A stretch of 34,743 nucleotides of DNA. It comes from Sulfurovum sp. (GTDB lineage Bacteria > Campylobacterota > Campylobacteria > Campylobacterales > Sulfurovaceae). Each line of letters begins with the position of its first letter. Positions within the stretch are counted from its first letter, which is position 1. The notes under the pieces were generated by a model. It was not told where the DNA came from. It was given only the letters and a program-made list of their open reading frames with translations, and searched no databases. The stretch is taken from the NCBI GenBank assembly GCA_027012955.1, contig JALUYL010000080.1:1-34743 (forward strand). Direction: 5' to 3'. Shown here piece after piece: positions 30,760-34,743 of this stretch. The translations under genes were made by a program, and so were the position numbers.

Positions 30760-33700
30760 ATGAAGTATATCTTTTCCATGAAAATGGCAGTTTTTATGTT
30801 GTTTGCTTTTGCTGTTATAGCAGGTACAGGCACATTTATAGAAAATGACTTTGGCACTCAAACTGCTAGAGCACTCATCTACAAGGCACAATGGTTTGAA
30901 ATATTTTTAGGATATTTTATAGCAATTGTTGTCTATAATATGTTTAAATACAAAACATATAAGTCTAAGCCCTCAGTTTTCTTATTTCACTTCGCTTTTT
31001 TGATTATTGCGATTGGTGCACTCATTACCCGTTATGTAGGATATGAAGGTGTGATGCATATTAGAGAAGGTCAAACTGTAAATAAAATGGTGTCTGATGC
31101 AAAAATTATGGAAATATCTGCAACAGATGGTAAGAAAAAAGCAGAGATGGAAAAAGTACTGTATTTGTCGAGTATGACTGACAATAGTTTACATGAGACA
31201 CTTAATGTTGGCGATAAAACACTCAGTGTCGAACTTTTGAAATATTTGCCAACAGCCGAGTATCAGGTGGTACCTGATGAAAATGGAAAAACAATTTTAG
31301 AACTCAAAGTATCTGCTGGTAGTAAGGGTAAGATGCACTATTTCAGTAAAGGTGAGACAGAAGATTTAGGTGCATTTTATATCGCGTATGAACCAACAAC
31401 AACACATACGGATAAACCTACCTTTTTAATTAAAGGTGAGCCTAATACTTTAAAAGTTGATTTTCCATTTATTATGAAAACATTAAATATGGATAGTAAA
31501 CAATCCGCTGAAATCAGAGGTGGAGTGAATGATTTACATCAAAGAACGCTTTATCGTTTTGCTAAAAATGCAGTAGTACTTAAATCTATTTATGAAAAAT
31601 CAAACTTGAAAGTAGGCTCAAACTTTATTAAAACTAAATCTGGTATGCCAGAGTATATTCAATTGAAACTTTCGGTAGGTGATAAAAGTAAAATTGTTGT
31701 AGCGAAACCGATGAAAGGTGAGGTTGGTGACTTACACAAAGTTTCTTTAGGTGGATTAGATATTGATTTACGTATTGGGGCAAAAATCATTGATATGCCA
31801 TTTTCCATCAAGTTGAAAGACTTTGAATTAGAGCGTTATCCTGGTTCTATGACACCTGCTTCATACTCTAGTAGAGTTGTACTTATAGACAAAGAGGAGA
31901 ATCTTACGATGCCATATCACATCTATATGAACCATATCTTAGACCATAGAAATTATCGTCTCTTCCAATCTTCATATGATCCAGATGAAAAAGGTACAGT
32001 ACTTTCTGTAAATCATGACCCAGGAACACCTCCTACATATTTGGGGTATATTTTAATGGCACTAGGAATGTTATGGAGTCTCATTACGCCTAAAGGGCGT
32101 TTTAGAAAGCTACTTAAAAATGCAAGAAAGTTACAAACAACAGCCGCAGGTTTGGCTATGGTATTTGCACTGTCATTAGCCCCTCAATCAATACATGCAG
32201 CATCTCCTAAGATAGATGATGCAATGTTGAAAACAATGCAGTCTTATAATTTAGAGCATACATCGAACTTTGGAAAACTTGTTGTACAAGATCATCAAGG
32301 TCGTATGAAACCTATGGATACCGTCGCACATGATGTAGTATCTAAAATTACTAGACGTTCGGCACTATATGATTTGGAACCAACTCAAGTAATACTTGGT
32401 ATGATTATGCAACCAGAGTTGTATCAAGAGATACCAATGATATATATTGGACATAGAAAAATAGCATTAGATATTGGTCTACCTAAAAATACTAAATATG
32501 CAAAATTTTCTGATTTTTTCAATAAAAAAGATGGCTCTTACAAAATATTTGATGCAGTAACGAAGGCGAGTAGAAAAAAACCACTTGAAATGTCAAAATA
32601 CGATAAAGAGCTTATCAAGATAGACGAAAGAGTCAATGTAGCATTTATGGCATATCAAGGTTCACTAATGCGTATTTACCCTAAACCTAATGACAAGAAC
32701 AACAAATGGGTAGCACCATTAGATGCTATAAAGGTATTTCCTAAAGAACAAGCAGATATGGTCAAAATGAGTATTTCGGCATATTTTCAAATGGTAGCTC
32801 AAGGGGTTAAATCTGGAAATTGGGAAAATGCAGACTTGGCACTTAAAGGCATACGTGCATACCAAGAGAAATATGGTTCAGCAGTAATTCCTAGCGAAAA
32901 ACATATAGATATGGAGATAAAATATAATAAATTGGGTCTTTTTTCTAAATTAGTACCTATCTATTTACTTTTGGGACTTATATTACTTATTTTTGCATTC
33001 ATTAATGTATTGAAACCAAGCTTCCCTATGAAATGGATTATGCGTATCTCATGGGGAATTTTTCTCTTTGGGTTTACTTTACATATTATTGGACTTGCCA
33101 TCCGTTGGTATATAGGAGGACATCCTCCATGGTCCAATGCATATGAATCGATAGTCTTTATTGCTGCTGCGACTGTGCTAGCAGGTATTCTCTTAGCACG
33201 TAATTCACCATTTGCCTTAGCTGGGTCAGCTATACTAGCAGGTATTACTATGGGTGTTGCACATATGAATTTCATTAATCCAGAGATTACCAACCTAGTA
33301 CCAGTACTCAAGTCGTACTGGCTTATGATTCATGTATCTATGATGATTTCAGGTGATGGATTCTTTGGACTGGGGTCTATTCTTGCTTTACTTGTATTGA
33401 TCTTATATATACTAAGAGGTAAGGATGGAGATGAGAATATTGACCGTTCTATCAAAGAACTTACAAATTTATCGGAGATGTCTATTATTATAGGTATTTT
33501 CTTATTTTCAGTTGCTAATTTCTTAGGTGGAGTTTGGGCAAATGAATCTTGGGGACGCTACTGGGGTTGGGATAGTAAAGAGACATGGGCAGCAGTTAGT
33601 ATTTTGACTTATGCTGTAGTGCTTCACTTACGTTTTATCCCATCGTTAAAGTCCAACTTCACCTTTAATGTAGCAGCAACATGGGCATATTCGGCAGTAC

Positions 33701-33852
33701 TTATGACATACTTTGGTGTAAACTATTACCTTTCTGGACTACACTCGTATGCGGCAGGAGACCCGATACCTATTCCTGTATGGATTTATTATGCAGTGGC
33801 AGGACTTTTTGTTCTTACCTTACTTGCAGCACGAAATCGTAAATTAAAATAA
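30760..33852 (+). CDS. ccsBA: Fused cytochrome c synthase CcsBA (ResB-ResC)
   Basis: System II cytochrome c biogenesis protein attaching heme to CXXCH apocytochromes at the outer face of the inner membrane. 1030 residues from the ATG at 30760 (AAGGA 6 nt upstream; a TTG at 30733 lies before the predicted transcript start). The N-terminal ResB part has helices near 10-30, 48-64 and 75-95 and a large periplasmic domain; the C-terminal ResC/CcsA part has many helices and the heme-handling WWD motif WGRYWGWDSKETWA with Trp935, Trp937 and Asp938. HPPWSNAYES precedes it. The fusion is typical for Campylobacterota. Confidence 0.95.
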   Translation: MKYIFSMKMAVFMLFAFAVIAGTGTFIENDFGTQTARALIYKAQWFEIFLGYFIAIVVYNMFKYKTYKSKPSVFLFHFAFLIIAIGALITRYVGYEGVMHIREGQTVNKMVSDAKIMEISATDGKKKAEMEKVLYLSSMTDNSLHETLNVGDKTLSVELLKYLPTAEYQVVPDENGKTILELKVSAGSKGKMHYFSKGETEDLGAFYIAYEPTTTHTDKPTFLIKGEPNTLKVDFPFIMKTLNMDSKQSAEIRGGVNDLHQRTLYRFAKNAVVLKSIYEKSNLKVGSNFIKTKSGMPEYIQLKLSVGDKSKIVVAKPMKGEVGDLHKVSLGGLDIDLRIGAKIIDMPFSIKLKDFELERYPGSMTPASYSSRVVLIDKEENLTMPYHIYMNHILDHRNYRLFQSSYDPDEKGTVLSVNHDPGTPPTYLGYILMALGMLWSLITPKGRFRKLLKNARKLQTTAAGLAMVFALSLAPQSIHAASPKIDDAMLKTMQSYNLEHTSNFGKLVVQDHQGRMKPMDTVAHDVVSKITRRSALYDLEPTQVILGMIMQPELYQEIPMIYIGHRKIALDIGLPKNTKYAKFSDFFNKKDGSYKIFDAVTKASRKKPLEMSKYDKELIKIDERVNVAFMAYQGSLMRIYPKPNDKNNKWVAPLDAIKVFPKEQADMVKMSISAYFQMVAQGVKSGNWENADLALKGIRAYQEKYGSAVIPSEKHIDMEIKYNKLGLFSKLVPIYLLLGLILLIFAFINVLKPSFPMKWIMRISWGIFLFGFTLHIIGLAIRWYIGGHPPWSNAYESIVFIAAATVLAGILLARNSPFALAGSAILAGITMGVAHMNFINPEITNLVPVLKSYWLMIHVSMMISGDGFFGLGSILALLVLILYILRGKDGDENIDRSIKELTNLSEMSIIIGIFLFSVANFLGGVWANESWGRYWGWDSKETWAAVSILTYAVVLHLRFIPSLKSNFTFNVAATWAYSAVLMTYFGVNYYLSGLHSYAAGDPIPIPVWIYYAVAGLFVLTLLAARNRKLK

Positions 33853-33858
33853 TCTTCT

Positions 33859-33886
33859 TTTCTATCTCACTTTGGTGAGATAGAAA
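33859..33886. terminator. Bidirectional terminator between ccsBA and tcdA
   Basis: Perfect 12-bp stem TTTCTATCTCAC / GTGAGATAGAAA with a TTTG loop between convergent genes; T-rich tails on both sides. Confidence 0.8.
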
Positions 33887-33895
33887 TTCTTTGTA

Positions 33896-34531
33896 CTACT
33901 TCAATATCTTCTTTATCGCTTCAGAACACACAGTAAGACCTACTGCTCCCGTTACTGCTACACATGAACCTTTCTCTTTACACTTATCTTCTTCAGGCGA
34001 AAATACCACTGTAAAGTTTCTGTCAAACTTGGCTTTTTTTAGCTCATTGCGTATTTTACGTGCCAGTGCATCGCCATGGGTTTTCCAGATGGAGGCTACT
34101 TCTATTTTGTTCGTGTCCCAGCGTTTTGCTGAGCCCAGTGCCATGATGAGCTTTTTATAACATTTTTTAGCCACTTCTATCTTGACTTTTGTGTTGTCTG
34201 CAGCATCTATCACGAGGTCATAAGGTTCAAAATCAAACTCGGCTACCCATGCCATATCCATACGTTGATTGATGGTTTTTACTGTAGGATAGAGCTCTTG
34301 AAGTCTCTCTACTTTTACCATGCCCACAGCTTCAGAACCTATCTGTCTGTTTTGGTTGGTTTCATCATACACATCAAAGTCTAAGATAGTGATGTCACTC
34401 ACACCAGAGCGATACAAACAGTCCAAAGCATAAGACCCCACACCACCCACACCCAAGATGAGTATCTTGGCATTTTGTAACTTCTCGAAATTCTCTTCAC
34501 CAAATAGCATTTTACAGCGTTGGAACCTCAT
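33896..34531 (-). CDS. tcdA: ThiF/E1-like protein, tRNA threonylcarbamoyladenosine dehydratase
   Basis: E1-like ATP-dependent enzyme that probably cyclises t6A37 in tRNA, 211 residues from the ATG at 34531 (AGGAGA upstream; overlaps surE by 4 nt). N-terminal RFQRCKMLFGEENFEKLQNA, nucleotide-binding LGVGGVGSYALDCLYRSGV, then DFDVYDETNQNRQ and DAADNTKVKIEV. C-terminal CVAVTGAVGLTVCSEAIKKI. Shorter than E. coli TcdA (about 268), missing its C-terminal extension, as appears usual for compact homologues. Confidence 0.85.
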   Translation of the reverse strand: MRFQRCKMLFGEENFEKLQNAKILILGVGGVGSYALDCLYRSGVSDITILDFDVYDETNQNRQIGSEAVGMVKVERLQELYPTVKTINQRMDMAWVAEFDFEPYDLVIDAADNTKVKIEVAKKCYKKLIMALGSAKRWDTNKIEVASIWKTHGDALARKIRNELKKAKFDRNFTVVFSPEEDKCKEKGSCVAVTGAVGLTVCSEAIKKILK

Positions 34532-34743
34532 AGCCATTCTCCTAATATTTTTAACTCTTCATGTGCAGTCATGTCTAGCATGACGGGTGTTACGGAAACA
34601 TAGTTATCACTAATAGCTTCAAAGTCTGTAGTGTGCCCTTTGGTTTCCATCCACTCTAGTCTGGGTAGACCTATCCAAAAGTACTCTTTACCTCGTGGGT
34701 TATGGTGTACTTCTGCATGAAATCCGTACTTTTTATTGCCAGC
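34528..34743 (-). CDS. surE: 5'-nucleotidase SurE, C-terminal part
   Basis: The last 71 residues of a gene running off the window end. FWIGLPRLEWMETKGHTTDF followed by EAISDNYVSVTPVMLDMTAH is the typical C-terminus of SurE, which dephosphorylates nucleoside monophosphates in stationary phase. Catalytic residues lie outside the window. The stop overlaps the tcdA start (ATGA). Confidence 0.85.
   Translation of the reverse strand, partial: AGNKKYGFHAEVHHNPRGKEYFWIGLPRLEWMETKGHTTDFEAISDNYVSVTPVMLDMTAHEELKILGEWL

Overview
The window looks like a low-GC chromosome segment of a free-living member of the Campylobacterota (Sulfurovum/Sulfurimonas-like). I infer this from a fused CcsBA cytochrome c synthase, the order rlmH-dksA-membrane protein-dus that I recall from Campylobacter jejuni, a CetB-like energy-taxis PAS protein, and the general protein style. 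No rRNA, tRNA, CRISPR array, transposase or integrase was recognised.

Layout. 1-4.2 kb: a four-gene tripartite export operon (TolC-like, ABC ATPase, HlyD-like adaptor, FtsX-like permease) and a 44-residue ORF that shares its promoter motif. 4.2-5.0 kb: an alpha/beta hydrolase. 5.1-8.5 kb: the accessory core, five consecutive minus-strand toxin-antitoxin (TA) pairs (HigBA, a RelE/ParE-RHH pair, three BrnTA-like pairs). Each is followed by an imperfect inverted repeat with TAAC...GTTA ends, which I read as integron attC sites. This makes an integrase-less cassette array built only of TA modules. 8.5-8.9 kb is a non-coding edge with degenerate repeats.

8.9-11.2 kb: a Spy/CpxP-like periplasmic protein with its response regulator and sensor kinase. 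11.2-12.4 kb: nitroreductase, cutA and a decayed low-molecular-weight tyrosine phosphatase remnant. 12.4-16.3 kb: mltB, rlmH, dksA, a conserved membrane protein and dus. 16.3-18.4 kb: divergent PqiA-like and TauE-like membrane proteins. 18.4-19.8 kb: an FNR-type box, a GEMM-I (c-di-GMP-I) riboswitch, a CetB-like PAS protein and a Roadblock-like protein. 19.8-25.0 kb: a SixA-like phosphatase with an apparent AUC start, a GAF/coiled-coil/degenerate-kinase protein, and uvrA. 25.0-25.9 kb: two paralogous membrane proteins behind a second GEMM-I riboswitch on the minus strand. 26-29.4 kb: polA and an FGE-sulfatase-like protein. 29.4-30.7 kb: an SCP2-like protein and a secreted PEGA/DUF1566 protein. 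30.8-34.7 kb: ccsBA, tcdA and the 3' end of surE.

The most notable points are the all-TA cassette array, the fact that every toxin in it starts translation in a weak way (three apparently leaderless, two from TTG) while every antitoxin has an ATG with a Shine-Dalgarno sequence, and two c-di-GMP-I riboswitches whose conserved core pairs co-vary with each other.
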